The notes under the pieces are model-generated. The model saw only the letters and a list, made by a program, of their open reading frames with translations. It was not told the origin of the DNA and did no database searches. Position numbers and translations under genes: made by a program. A stretch of DNA of 64,000 nucleotides, from positions 233,954,201-234,018,200 of the forward strand of contig NC_133649.1 of assembly GCF_009905375.1 (NCBI RefSeq). Direction: 5' to 3'. Positions within the stretch are counted from its first letter, which is position 1; the number at the start of each line of letters is the position of its first letter. Of this stretch, positions 46,912 to 58,790 are shown one piece after another. This DNA comes from Apium graveolens (taxonomy: Eukaryota; Streptophyta; Magnoliopsida; Apiales; Apiaceae).

Positions 46912-46923
46912 AAGGGGGAAGGA
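46912..46923 (+). other. Polypurine tract of TE-F
   Basis: AAGGGGGAAGGA next to the 3' LTR, identical to TE-A. Confidence 0.87.
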
Positions 46924-49900
46924 TGTAATATCCGGGATATTTCGTGTAATTATTTTTGCTATTATATAATTATTATGTGTGTTCAGTATCTATTCTGTGA
47001 GTTAATTGTTAAAGTGTTATCTGTACTTGGTTATTCAAAAATAATATTAATTGAGTATTTTAATTTTTATATGTCCAAAATAAAATATAGATAATTGTCA
47101 TATCTTCCTAATTACTTTTATGTTGGTTTATGGATTTATAAGAATCATCTGAAATTTCTAAAATCATTTTTCGGGTAATTAAAATCTATTTTATAAAAAC
47201 GGGAACCAACCGACGTCAACCGTTGTTACGTTTTTGGAACCCGAAACTCTTTCGAGAACTCCTTCCTAACCTAATTGTAATATTCCGAGCATTTTCCATG
47301 TTTCGACTTTTTCGATCCGGCGTACGGTTTGTCCTGCGCGGGTCCCGGCGTAATATTTTCGATACAATATTCGTTTCGGTAAATCAATAAAACCCGTATT
47401 TTCGATAAACGGGAGCTTTTTATTAAACTATCACAATTATCACTTCGTAATACGTGTAACCAGGTGCTGAGACCAAGACCGCAGTACAAATTGTACTGAT
47501 TTGGATAATTATCCCGAAAACCGATACCGTTTGGATCAGTTTTTACAAATAAACGTACCGTTTTATATCCGGAATGATCCAACGGGATACTAATTTTCCG
47601 TAATTATAAATAGCCTTTTACCGTATTTTATTTCGTATCAAAATCATTTGCAGACAAATAATTATATAATTTTCAGAGAAAAACCCTAATTTCCTAAAAC
47701 TGTTCTAAGAATCAAACAAGCATTTGGAGGTGTTATTGAATTCGGTTTGGAAAGCTCGAGTAATCAATCTGAAGGTCTTGAAGAGCTCTACCAGATTCTG
47801 TAATCCATACACCTGCAGAAATCAAGGTTATTTTTTAAAAAAATTATTTATTTTCGAATTTATTTTATTAAAAATATGATTTTTTTTTGGATGATTGTTT
47901 GTATGATTTGATGATTGCATGTTGTAGAGCTTGTTTTCCTCATGATTTTCATATGTCATACGTCTGATTTGGAGTTCAATAACATGTTCAAATTTGAGTT
48001 TGATTTTCGAATTTTAAAATTAGGGTTTATAACCCGTATGAATGTTCTTAATTGAAATTTGGGGGTTTCTTATTCTGTGATAGATTGATGTTGTGTTATA
48101 GTGGGTTGTGTTCTCTGTGAAATTTGCAATCTAGTCGTATAAGTTTCATGAACCAACGAGGTCTGTAGGGAAAGGAGTTGTGTTTTGAAGTTTTCCGATG
48201 TTCGCCGGAAACTGGAAAATTTCATGGCCAAATTCCGGCCAACTCAGGGATTGTTAGGTTGTTTTGATTGCATGGTTGTGTTCCTGGTAACCTGTAGATG
48301 TGATCTGGAGGTGTTGGTGGGGTGAGGACGCCGGGAACGTATTCTCCGGCCAACCCCGACTATTTTCCGGCGACCCCCTGGAAAATTACAGTTTAGTACC
48401 TATAGTTTTGAAAACGATGCAGTTTGGTCCCTGTAGTTTCCAGACTTTGCAAAAGTTGGATTTCTGTTTTAAAAATGTTTAAAAATCATATTTCCTATTT
48501 ATTTTTATTATAAAAATTCGTTTTTAATTTTTGAAAATTCTAAAAATTATTATTTTAATTCTGAAAATTATTTTTAATTCACAAATAAATCTAAATTAAT
48601 TAGTTAATTAATTTCAGTTAATTTCTAATTGATTAATTGGTCAATTAATTCGAAAATTAATTGATTAATTGATTTAATTAATTATTAATTGATTTTAATT
48701 AATTATTTAATTAGATTTAATTATTTAAAAATGATTTAAAAATTCTGAAAAATAGTTTCGAGCTTTAAAATATTATTCTAAATTATTTCCAAAAGCTCGA
48801 TAATTATTCTAAAATTATTTCGGAGCCAGAATTGGCCAACCGAACCCTGTTTATTAACACGAAATTGATCCAACGACCCGTTTTAATTCCGAAAAATGTT
48901 TTAAAAATCATTTTAAATACCAGAAAGCATATTTATGACCCGAGACTTCTTTATAAATGATATATCTTTGATTACGTGATTTATTATATGCTACATGTGA
49001 CTTGTTAATTGACTATCGGTCTATATATTCTGTGTTTACTTGATTATTGCATAAGTTTCAATCCTTTAATCGGATTTGGGTAAAACGAAGGGTAGATAGA
49101 AGTATGTGTTGAATAGAATTTTATGAGTAAATTATTGATAGATGCTTATGATATGTGAGCAGAAGAGGCAAGACGTGGGAAAAGGAAACAGATAGTTGAG
49201 GAGTAAGACGCTTGTGATTGGAAGCGAGTGTAGTGTAGTAAGCTAATATCAGGCAAGTATTCCGAACTTTCTCGAAATATTATAATACGTGATAGTCTTG
49301 TTGATATTGCAAGTGCTTTGAAGCACTGAAACCTAAACTCTGATTCCAGTTATTGTTCTTGAGCCATGAACCTTATTCTTTCTAGACCATTGATTGTTGT
49401 ATACCCAAACACGAACATCAAGTATACGATACTACTCCACAAATACATGCAAACAAAATCCCAATCACTGAACTGAATTACTTGTACATTCAATCATTGT
49501 ATCCTATACATTGAAAGCCCAAATCTTTGAAACCTTGAAATGTTGATTCCTTTGTTATCCAATTCTTTCATTACCCAGCATCCAAGCTTTTAAATTGCCT
49601 TATTGATCCTTACAAGGATTGAAACCCTTTCATTGTTAAACATTTATTGTTGTTAATAATTTCGGTTATTGTTTATTATTGCATATTCTGTTATTATGTT
49701 AGAATTGGATTGTTTTTATAAAATTGTGGACCAGATTCGTGGTCAGACCATATAATGGTCAAGTTAGGCCAATGTGTGCCTTGGATCCAGTAGTTAGAGC
49801 AATGTTGTGTGCCTTGCTCGGGGTTAGTGCGTGACTAATCAGCAGCCTAACCTTGGTTTTTAAATCAAAAGTATAATATCTAATTCTAAATCATAATCCA

Positions 49901-50364
49901 ATGTTCACCTGATATCATAATCATATTCACCTGATGATCATTATTCTCAGTTTTGTCATTGTGACTTGCTGAGCTAGTTAGCTCATTTGTGCGATGTTGT
50001 TTATATTCTTTCCAGTTAAAAAAGGAACCAGTTGGTAGCGAGGATCCCCAGTCCAGCGCGAGAGCTAGGGGTTCAGGTTGAGAAAGCTGAGCTAGTAGGC
50101 TTCTTTTGGGATAATTTAAGTTTGTAAAAGTTTGTAATAATGTTTAATACTCAGTTTGAGTTTGAAATAGTTGGGATTTGAACGGTTTATAATATATTAG
50201 TGTGTTTGGCTTGTGTGCATACTTTAACCTGTTGCGGTCCGTGGTGGTTGGTAAGTAGGGTCACTGCATATATTATTATTATCTTTATTATTGTTATAAG
50301 CAGGTTATAATTAAGGTGTGTGTGTGGACCCCAAACTTCTGACCCGGGTTTGGAGGGCGCCACA
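46924..50364 (+). repeat. 3' LTR of TE-F (3441 bp)
   Basis: Partner of 30188-33606, followed directly by the GTGGT duplicate. TATA box at 47605-47612. The antisense 103-codon frame (47271-47582) is open here too. Confidence 0.96.
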
Positions 50365-50369
50365 GTGGT

Positions 50370-50480
50370 TGGGAATAAAAGTATAAGTTTTGTTTAGGCA
50401 GGTCCATGAATTGCCCCATAGGAGTGTCGTCCTGGTTCTCCCTATCTTGCTCAACTTCTGTTTCTCAGTATGAAATATTT
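50370..50480 (-). pseudogene. Gag N-terminus of TE-E
   Basis: The minus strand reads MGQFMDLPKQNLYFYSQPP up to the TE-F insertion and continues at 30182. Upstream (50480-50610) is a stop-rich acidic leader segment. Confidence 0.55.
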
Positions 50481-50619
50481 TCTCATCCTCCCCATAATCG
50501 GGGTCATCCTACATATTTTAAATCCTCATTTTCCACTTCATTATGTTATGGGTTCCTTCTACCTTGATGGTGTCCTCCCTGACTATCACATTCAGGGTTT
50601 TCCCTAAATCTTATTCCTC

Positions 50620-51475
50620 GAACTATGACTTTCATCTAAGATCCAGTCCTTAAGCTCTTGAACATTTGGAACCCAAATTCTGTAGGGATACCTCATTATT
50701 CCCTCATCATCTTTCTAGGTATTAATCTCTTCTCCGGTCATTGGTTTTCTGCCTCTATTCATCACTTTTTTTCTTGGCACAATATGATCTTCTCCAATAA
50801 TTCGGGCTGTATTACAATCTCAAACAGCTTTTCGGTATCGGCTCCGGTCACCTTGACTTCTATTTCCATTTTCTCAAAATCTCTTATCAACTCTCCCAAA
50901 GACATTTTCATCTTGAGTCTCCCTTTTATACTAAGGGCATTAGCCACCATTTTGGCTTTCCCTGGATGATAAAGAATCTCATAATTGTAATCCTTGATTA
51001 GCTCTAACCACCTCCTCTGGCGCATGTTGAGCTCTTTGTGCGTGAAAATGTACTAGAGAACTTATGGTTTATGTAAATCTCGAACTTTTCTCCATACAAG
51101 TAGTGCCTCCAATCTTTAGGGCAAAACTATTACCACGAGCCCAAGCTCATGGGTGGGGATATCGAAATTTATATTCCCTTAATTGTCTTGACGCATACGC
51201 GATTACCTTGCTGTGCTGTATAAGAAGCACCCTAATTCCTTATGTGAAGCGTCACTACACATCACGAAATCTCCTTTTTCCATCCGGCAACGCCAACATA
51301 GGGGTCGTCACCAACCTTTTCTTTAGTTCTTAAAAGCTGTTCTCGCATTTCTCTGTCCATTCGAACTTCTCAGTCTTATGAGTAAGCCGCGTTAAAGGGG
51401 CTACTATCTTTATAAACTTTAACGAACCTCCGGTAGTGACCGGCCAATCCTACCTCCGGTAGTCGCCCTAACCAT
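50620..51475 (-). pseudogene. Out-of-place RT-end/RNase H/integrase-start piece in TE-E
   Basis: On the minus strand, in order: GLAGHYRRFV-like end of RT (about 51465-51435), the start of RNase H (FVMCSDASHKELGC, about 51275), [12 protein letters not shown] (about 51100), an open 87-codon piece 50762-51025 ([43 protein letters not shown]), then WVPNVQELKDWILDESHSSR, the start of the integrase zinc region. This is about 850 bp of pol lying between the primer site and gag, in the same direction as the element. TE-E's own RNase H is elsewhere (about 28400). Confidence 0.75.
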
Positions 51476-51876
51476 GGTCATCAATTCCTCAGTGATCCTT
51501 TATTCATTTTTGTCAGGATCCTCCACGGAATCCTTCACAGCAATAATCCCTTCTAGGACAACATCCTCAACCTCTACATCCTCAATATAAACATCAGCCA
51601 GTCCTGCGTTAGGACGCTCTATTGGATCCACAATATGATCTCCAATAACTAATAAAACATTATCGCATTGTTGGTCCTCAACCTCAGGGTTCGGAGTCCC
51701 GCTACCATATACGATAACGAGCTATGCTTCTATCACGATATTTATAAGGGTTCCCATAAGGGTTTTAACTGTCAGTACTACGTTAGGTAGTCTGACTATG
51801 AACTTGGAAAGAGTTCTTATTATCTTAGTGAACTTATTATTTTAACGTCACATCATCTCTGAGGTTTATAACGCTT
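51476..51876 (-). other. 5' leader of TE-E
   Basis: Between the primer site and the pol piece, an acidic open stretch of about 73 codons on the minus strand (about 51725-51503) includes LADVYIEDVEVEDVVLEGII and ends at TAA (51500-51502). Function unknown; it may be the start of gag or of a leader peptide. Confidence 0.45.
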
Positions 51877-51889
51877 GGCTCTGATACCA
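51877..51889 (-). other. Primer-binding site of TE-E
   Basis: On the minus strand TGGTATCAGAGCC, 4 bp from the LTR edge; initiator-Met type. Confidence 0.88.
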
Positions 51890-52474
51890 TTTCTGTAACA
51901 CCCCCAAATTCGGGGTCAGGGATCCGGGTTGTCACGAGATCAATTTCCCTTAATAACACTTAATTTTAATAACAACCAACTACTGCGTACTGTGACGCCA
52001 CAATATACATACACACCACAAGTTATAGTCTTAGAGATGAGTACCAAAAATAACACAAGTCATTTTATTCCACAATTATAAGCCATTACACCTCAAAAGG
52101 TTTCTGAATAAATTTACATATTCCTTGCCATTATTACAATTCATAATTATACATAAGTCTGGCACAACAAAAGTTGAAAGTCTAGCCTATTGGTAGCTCC
52201 TACCTCAGCTACAAAGGCATCAACGCCTACAGGAAACTGCAGAACGTTTCCTAACCGCTCATGAATTGGGAGTTTGGTCCTGTTCATCTTGTTTATCTGT
52301 TGTTGTGTGATGAAAGAAGAAAACAAGGGTGAGCAACAAGCCCACCGAAATAATATGTATAATAATTTACAATATATGAGCATTCTCATAGTACTCATGA
52401 AAACCTTGGTCAAGAAGAAATGAACCAAGTTAATATCTTAACGTGACCAAGTCGCAAAATATTCAGTATATATA

Positions 52475-54147
52475 TGAAAGGAATATGTCCTAAGTCCAAT
52501 CATGTATTAGGATTTAGGAATAACTTTTATATAATCTGTTTTGATTTCATTGATATTAATAAAGACTTGTTTTGTTTTTATTACGGGCTTTATCTATTTA
52601 AGTGTTTAAATAAGATATACCATAGTTTAGAGTAAAGCTTTTTATGGATTATGATGAGATCATAATAGTGAGACCTAAAAAGATGATAACTCTAAACTTA
52701 AATAGTTCCTGGTCATAGGATTACTAACTGGTAATTAATAATCCGTAAAGATTGGTACATACTATGCTTGCTTCATTATGAAGGATGTCTGTTCTCATAG
52801 ACATTTGTGTGGTGACACTATAGCTAGTATGTAGGTGCTTATTATAGAATAAGTTCACTGAACATGACTCGCACAGCTGAACAACTGATGGAGTTCACTC
52901 ACGTGTCAGCAGTTGTTCACATAGTGATAGTTGTACAAGTATCCTTAGACTTGAGGTCATCATAGTCATCTTGTGTACACTGAACTATGCTTTGGTTTAG
53001 TTCTTAGTCTCCAGGGACAATTATTAGGGCTCTTCTGGGTATAGGAATTTGTACACGAAGATAGTGTATGATCAATAAAGGATCTACCCCTTCCAGTGAA
53101 GGAAGCGAATGTTCAAGGCTGATCCACTTATGCTAGTTCAGGAATCTCTGGCCAGAGTGAATGAAATTAGAAAGGAGTTTCTAATTTGCATAGAACTAAG
53201 CATAGTAAATGGTAAGCAAGTGATTAAATTAGATAGGCTTGACACGAGATCCATGCCTTGTATTTAATCGGAACATTGTAGGGTAGAAGGAGTTTATTGT
53301 ACGGTAACTATTCATTGACAGGTTCTTGGTATTCTAAGCAGTAAATTCATATTATCCGGATAGTCGCGATATGTTGAGAAGCATCACTCACGATGTAGAA
53401 TAAATGGGATTAATTAATTAATCATATTTAATAAATTAGAGAATTTATATAAATAATGATAAAATAGTTTTATTATTATTTATTTCTACTACCGGCTTAA
53501 TATTGAACCTACAGGGTCACACCATAAAAAGAGAATGATTTAATGGTGGAGGAATTAATTAATAATGGCTAATAATTATTTATTTATGAAATAAATAATT
53601 AATTGGCAAATTTAATAATTGATTAAATGAGATTTAATTGATTATAAATTAATTAAGAAAAGTTCTTAATATTATTAATTAAAAGATTTAATTTTTGGAA
53701 ATTAAATCAAGAGAGAGAATTATTTCTAAAGTGTTTAGAAAAAGGATTAATGATTAAAAGATGTTTTAATTATTAATGAGAATAATAAATGGGATAATAA
53801 TAATAATATTTATGGGAAAATTTCAGCTGAAAATTTTGCCTATAAATACACTATTATAGACCCTATTTTATTCTAACCCACATCAAACCCGAAAACCCAA
53901 AAATTTTGGAAAAACCCAATTCTCTCCACCTCATTCCTCCTCCTTAACATCGTTTTCTTGGTGGATACCGGTGGAGTGCTTCACACTTGAGGAGCAACTG
54001 CTAAGGATCTCTGATCGTTGTCTCCGAATTATTTTTAAAGGTTAGATTCGATCCCTCGAATTTTTATTCACGATTTATATGCTTTTATTTGGATTTTGTA
54101 TGTGTAAAAGTGTTTTGCCATGATCCCGATGCGTTAAAAATACAACA
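52475..54147 (+). repeat. 5' LTR of TE-H (1673 bp)
   Basis: Partner of 58791-60465 and of the TE-D LTR. TATA box TATAAATA at 53841-53848. Confidence 0.95.
53841..53848 (+). promoter_or_regulatory. LTR TATA box (TE-H 5' LTR)
   Basis: TATAAATA after CAGCTGAAAATTTTGCC; the same block is found at 60160-60167 and, on the minus strand, at 15584-15591 in TE-D. Confidence 0.65.
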
Positions 54148-54148
54148 T

Positions 54149-54160
54149 TGGCATCAGAGC
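54149..54160 (+). other. Primer-binding site of TE-H
   Basis: TGGCATCAGAGC, one base after the LTR; an initiator-Met type site with C in place of the usual T at the fourth position. Confidence 0.85.
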
Positions 54161-54592
54161 ATAGGTTGTATGCATATAGATCTGTGGTAAAAATTTCAGA
54201 ATTTTATGTGCTTGTATGAATTAATTATGATTTTTACAAGTTATTTTATGGATTAATTTTTTCTGGTGAGAAATCGTTTCTCAGAATAATTTTGAATGTT
54301 GATCTGGGTTCTACAAGTGTTGTAGATCGTCTGGGTATTTTTTTCATAATTTTATGATGTATAGATTTTTTATTATGAATTTTTGAAGTTCTAGCAATTA
54401 AATTCGTAATTAAATAAGTAAATATATGTATATATAGTATATATATATATATATTTGTATATATATTCTGTTGGCTATCTGCTCTGCCGTTGTTTCTGAT
54501 TGCACGGAGAAAGAAAAAGAACAGGTACGGCTGTCTGTGTTAGGCGCGGAAATCGAGAAACGGCGGCTGCTGCAAAAGAAAAAAAATAGGGG

Positions 54593-54714
54593 TGTAACGC
54601 ATTCCGGGAATGCGTTACACACATGTTGCGCATTCACGGAATGCGTTACACCGGTTGTAACGCATCACCGGAATGCGTTACAGGGCTTGTAACGCGTTCC
54701 TGTAATGCGTTACA
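54593..54714 (+). repeat. Array of four palindromic about 30-bp units in the TE-H leader
   Basis: Units of the form GTAACGCATTCCGGGAATGC ending GTTACA repeat four times (starting near 54593, 54623, 54655, 54685). Each is a near-perfect inverted repeat with a centre that varies (CCGGG, CACGG, ACCGG, CCTG). Each could fold into a short RNA or DNA hairpin. The TE-D counterpart lies beyond the window end. Confidence 0.9.
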
Positions 54715-55452
54715 GCCCGTCTGTTAATTTTAAAATTGATTTTCTGGGAGTTTCGTAACTCCGTTTTGGGCGTGCAATATACCGTTGGATTCGTTTTTGC
54801 GAGACGGATCTAATGGAGTGATCAATTTTAGTTTATATAAAAGTTTTGAACTGTTTATATTTCCATGAAGTGTTTTAAAGCTATTTTTTAACTGTTTTAG
54901 TTGCTTTTAAATGCTTCATGTGATACATAGAGATGTATAATGCTTAGACCAATATGCTAGATGATGTAAAATGCCTACCTTGATGTTTATTCATTTTTAT
55001 ATATGTGATATATGCTTAGTTTATCATGCGATGATAGATTTAGGTGAACTTAAATGAACATAAGGCGTTTGTTAGACAACCTAGTATAGTGAAATTATTT
55101 CATAACCTTAAGAACAATATTATGAATACAATCATGAGATTCTTGTGTTTGTGAAACACGTAATTGAATATGAATTTTTGATATGAGAGAAAGGATGATT
55201 CTGTCAACAACAGATTTCTATCTGTAAGAAAGGGTTATTAAGTGACGCCTCTTGACAATGCTCCACCCGATCTGGGAATCATCTGATTATTGATTATTGA
55301 TTTGAAATATTTAATTTAAAAGGAAGAATCTCTTTATAATATAATTATGATTGTAACGTAATATAATCCCTCTAAAATTAAATAATATCAAGTAGTAATT
55401 GGCCAATGACACAACGGGCTTGTGTCGGTCATAGCCTTCCAACATGATAGAA

Positions 55453-55801
55453 AAGTAGTTCTTATTTTTGAATCATTGTCGGTTCGTGCTACAGCCGAGG
55501 GCTTTGATTTCGAAATAAGAAATACTTGTCTATTATATAGAGATGTGTACATTGAATAAGAATCTAAAGGTCGATACGTGCTACAGCCGTGGGCCTTTGG
55601 GGACTGATTCAACTGTACGGAATGTTGGGTTAGACTTGACTTAGAATATTGAGTTTGTCGTGCTACAGCCGAGACTCAATTATTCAAGAGGCTAAAGTTT
55701 GATTAGGGAATAACATGAGATGTAATTGACAAGAGTTGTCTACCTATTGAACATTACATGGCGGTTCGTGCTACAGCCGGGGTCGTGTAATGGAATGTAG
55801 G
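55453..55801 (+). ncRNA. Four-hairpin leader array with motif CGTGCTACAGCCG (TE-H)
   Basis: Four hairpins display the identical 13-nt motif at 55485-55497, 55577-55589, 55659-55671 and 55767-55779 near their tips. Arms: 55453-55475 with 55505-55527 (about 20 pairs); 55547-55570 with 55594-55618; 55644-55654 with 55674-55685; 55743-55760 with 55783-55801. TE-D has the same array, with one motif worn. In the fourth hairpin the arm pair CATTACA/TGTAATG of TE-H is CATCACA/TGTGATG in TE-D, a paired change that keeps the stem. It lies between the primer site and gag, where packaging or dimerisation signals would sit; the role is inferred. Confidence 0.7.
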
Positions 55802-55982
55802 ATCCCTATTCCCACTAGCATTATGAATGCTTAATTTTTCACGTAGAGGGTTGAATAAGTTAGGAAAACTAGTGGGAGCCACTTATGAATAAAGACCCGA
55901 TTCATATAGTGTTTTAAATTGAAATCGAATATTTGCTAAGTGTTGTTATGTGTTTATCATTTACAGATTTACTTTGTACGTT

Positions 55983-56963
55983 ATGTCTTCTGCACTATCA
56001 CTCAGGAGCATACTAGATGTTCACAAATTGACTGGTCCTAATTATGCTGACTGGCTTCGAAACTTGAGAATTGTTCTCAGGATTGAAAAGCTGGAATACG
56101 TGATTGACTCACCTAAGCCTACTGAACCTGCTAGTGATATACATAATGATGAACATGTTGTGTATCGTAAGTGGATAGATGATGCAAATGTTGCTCAATA
56201 CATCATGCTAGCTTCCATGAACATTGAGCTATAGAAGCAACATGAGCATATGGATGCTCACACTATCCTCATGCTTCTACAAGAGTTGTATGATGTGGCG
56301 GGGAGGACAGCTCGATATGAGATATCGAAGGAGTTGTTCGGTTGTAGGATGTCTGAGGGATCATCTGTGAATGACCATGTACTTAAGATGATCAATTTGA
56401 TTGAACGTCTTGGACAACTTGGTTTTACCATGGATGGGGAGCTGAGCCAAGACTTGGTCTTGCAATCGCTTCCGAGTTCGTTCTCGCAGTTTGTTGTGAA
56501 GTTTCACATGAATAAGTTGGATGTCAGCCTGCCTGAACTCCACAACATGTTGAAGACTGCGGAATCGAATTTTTCCCCTAAGAAGAGTTCTGTTCTTCTA
56601 ATTGGTGAAGGTTCCAATCCTAAGAAAAGGAAGAGGAACTCTTCCAAGAAGAAGAAAGTAGGTGAGAAAACGTCGGTTCCACCAAAAGCTGAAGACCCCG
56701 AGAGCAAAATTGTTTGCTTTCACTGTAACAAGGTGGGGCACTGGAAGAGTAACTGCAAGGTTTACCTTGCAGAATTGAAGAAGAAGAAGAAGGGTAGTGA
56801 GACTACCGCTTCTGATTCAGGTATGTTCATGATAGAAGTGAATATATCATTAAATCAAATTTCTACTTGGGTATTCGATACCGCCTGTGGTTCTCATATC
56901 TGCAATTGTTGCAGGGACCAAGGAGAAGTAGGACTCTTGAGGAAGAGGAGGTGGTTCTACTGA
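55983..56963 (+). pseudogene. Gag and protease start of TE-H
   Basis: It starts at 55983 (MSSALSLRSILDVHKLTGPN); the in-frame upstream ATG at 55950 is not shared as a start with gag proteins. There is one stop, TAG at 56232-56234 (Q expected), then open sequence: capsid-like region (YDVAGRTARYEISKELFG), a basic KKRKRNSSKKKK segment, the CCHC knuckle CFHCNKVGHWKSNC at about residues 245-258, and protease FDTACGSHICN with its Asp at about residue 299. A one-base loss just after that (near 56907) shifts the frame into a short tail ending at 56963. It retains the gag body that TE-D has lost. Confidence 0.93.
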
Positions 56964-58284
56964 TGGGAAATGGAGCAAGAGTTGCTGCTGTAGATGTAGA
57001 ATCATTTCATTTACATAGGCCTACGGGCAAGACTATTGTTTGAAATAATTGTTATTTTGTTCCCTCGATTGTGAGGAATATTATTCCCATGTTAGACTTG
57101 GCTGGATTTTCATTTATTATTGAGAATAATGAATGTTCTATTCTTAGAGATAATATTCTTTATGGACGTGGTGCTTTAAATAATGGTCTGTATAAATGTG
57201 ACATAATTTACTTCAGATTGAACAAACTAATAAAACAAAAGGGATGATGAAAATCTCACTTTATAGTGGCACTGCAGTCTCCATTTAGTAGACATGGAGA
57301 GAGGGCTGCAAATTTTCTAGGAATGGTACACACAGATGTATGTGGACCAATGTCTACGCAAGCCATGGGTGGATTTTCATACTTCATTACTTTCATAGAT
57401 GATAGATCTGGATTCGGATATGTGTTTGATGAAACATAAGTCTGAGGCCATTGAAAAGTTCAAAGAATATAAGTATGAAGTGAAGAAACAACCAAACATA
57501 GTATTATAACTCTTCGATTAGATCGAGGTGGTGAATACTTGAACGGAGAGTTTCTGGATTATCTCAAAGTAAATGGTATAGTCTCCCAGTGGACTCCTCC
57601 AGATTAGTATCTGAAAGGAGAAATCGAACTTTGTTAGGCATAGTTCGGTCCATGATGAGCTATACAAATCTTCCAGTATTCCTATGGGGTTATGCATTGG
57701 AAACCTCAGCATATTTACTGAATAAGGTGCCTTCCAAATCTGTTCCTCAAACTTCATATGAGATATGGAAAGTAAGGAAACCGAGTCTTAAACACGTTAA
57801 GATTTGGGGATGTCCAGCTTATGTCAAGTAAGTTGATCCAGATAAGCTGGAATATCGATCCGTAAAATGTAGTTTTGTGGGATATCCTAAAGAGACTTTA
57901 GGGTATTACTTTTACACCGATCATCGGGTGTTTGTATCCAGACATGCTACCTTCTTCGAAAAGGAGTTTATCCTTGAAGGAAACAGTGGGAGCAAAATTG
58001 AACTTGATGAAGTTCAAGAAGCACAAACTACTACGGATCAAGTGGAAACACCTGTTCTGACTGAACAACCTTTTGTGGAACAGCCCATTCATAGATCAGG
58101 GAGAGTGTCTCACCAACCTGAGAGGTATTATGGCCTTGTCATTGAGAATGACAATGAGTTGTCGATCATTGATGATGACGACCCTGTGACCTATAATGAG
58201 GCTATGAGTAGTGTTGACTCAGAGAAATGGCATAGTGCCATGAAATCCAGAATGGAATCTATGTATACGGTATACAAAATATAG
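56964..58284 (+). pseudogene. Degraded protease/integrase of TE-H
   Basis: Readable pieces: MGNGARVAAVDVESFHLHRP (57000 region), HTDVCGPMSTQAMGGFSYFI (about 57330), RNRTLL to VPSKSVPQTSYEIWK (57589-57831), GYPKETLGYYFYTDHRVF and the linker with a DDDDP cluster (57877-58284). The HHCC zinc region is deleted at about 57270 (the frame jumps from LWHC to PFSRHGER). Stops and frameshifts separate the pieces. Confidence 0.88.
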
Positions 58285-58775
58285 ATTATAGCAGATGGCC
58301 AGGTGGAGACCTATAAGGCCAGGCTTGTGGCAAAAGGATTCAAACAAAGGCAATGGATTGACTTTGATGAAACCTTTTACCTAAAGCCCTGTTAAAATCA
58401 GTTCGGATTTTGCTTGCGATTGCTGCTTACTACGACTATGAAATCTGGCAGATAGCCAGATGGTTTTCTTTCCAAGAGAAATGAAAACCTAGTGTGTAAG
58501 CTACTGCGAACCATATGTAGTTTAAAGCAAGCTTCTCGTAGATGGAACATTCGTTTTGATGAGACAATCAAAGAGTTTAATTTTATCAAAAACGTAGATG
58601 AACCATGCGTCTACAAAAGGGTTAGTGGCAGCGCGATAACATTTCTTGTGTTGTATTAAATTAGAGTTGACACACATAACAACATAGCAGACCCACTCAC
58701 AAAGCTACTTTATGAAAGTCACTTTGATCGTCGTAAAGACAAGATGGGTATTAGATACCAGAGTGATTGGCTTTA
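58285..58775 (+). pseudogene. Truncated RT and RNase H end of TE-H
   Basis: The RT start (ADGQVETYKARLVAKGFKQR) and RRWNIRFDETIKEFNF, DEPCVYKRVSGSAITFLVL are present. Sequence then stops exactly where TE-D reads YVDDILL and resumes at RVDTHNNIADPLTKLLYESH, the final part of RNase H, ending at TAG about 58773. About 1 kb, including the catalytic YVDD and all RNase H acids, is gone. It cannot reverse transcribe. Confidence 0.92.
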
Positions 58776-58780
58776 GTACA

Positions 58781-58790
58781 AGTGGGAGAT
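58781..58790 (+). other. Polypurine tract of TE-H
   Basis: AGTGGGAGAT next to the 3' LTR. Confidence 0.8.

Larger units (their letters stand above)
30188..50364 (+). mobile_element. TE-F: Ty3/gypsy chromovirus (same family as TE-A), hosting TE-G
   Basis: Complete ends TGTAATATCC...GGCGCCACA are flanked by identical 5-bp duplicates GTGGT (30183-30187, 50365-50369). Without TE-G it is about 12.7 kb: LTRs of 3419 and 3441 bp, an initiator-Met primer site, ORF0, a possible intron, one gag-pol frame with a chromodomain, and a polypurine tract. It is inserted in the gag of TE-E. Gag-pol carries one stop (36130), one single-base deletion (about 37165) and the TE-G insertion. It was probably competent not long before those hits. 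Confidence 0.97.

Noticed and set aside
55453..55801. Hammerhead-type ribozyme array (retrozyme-like)
   Set aside because: The conserved CUGAUGA and GAAA core strings of hammerheads are not present around the repeated motif.
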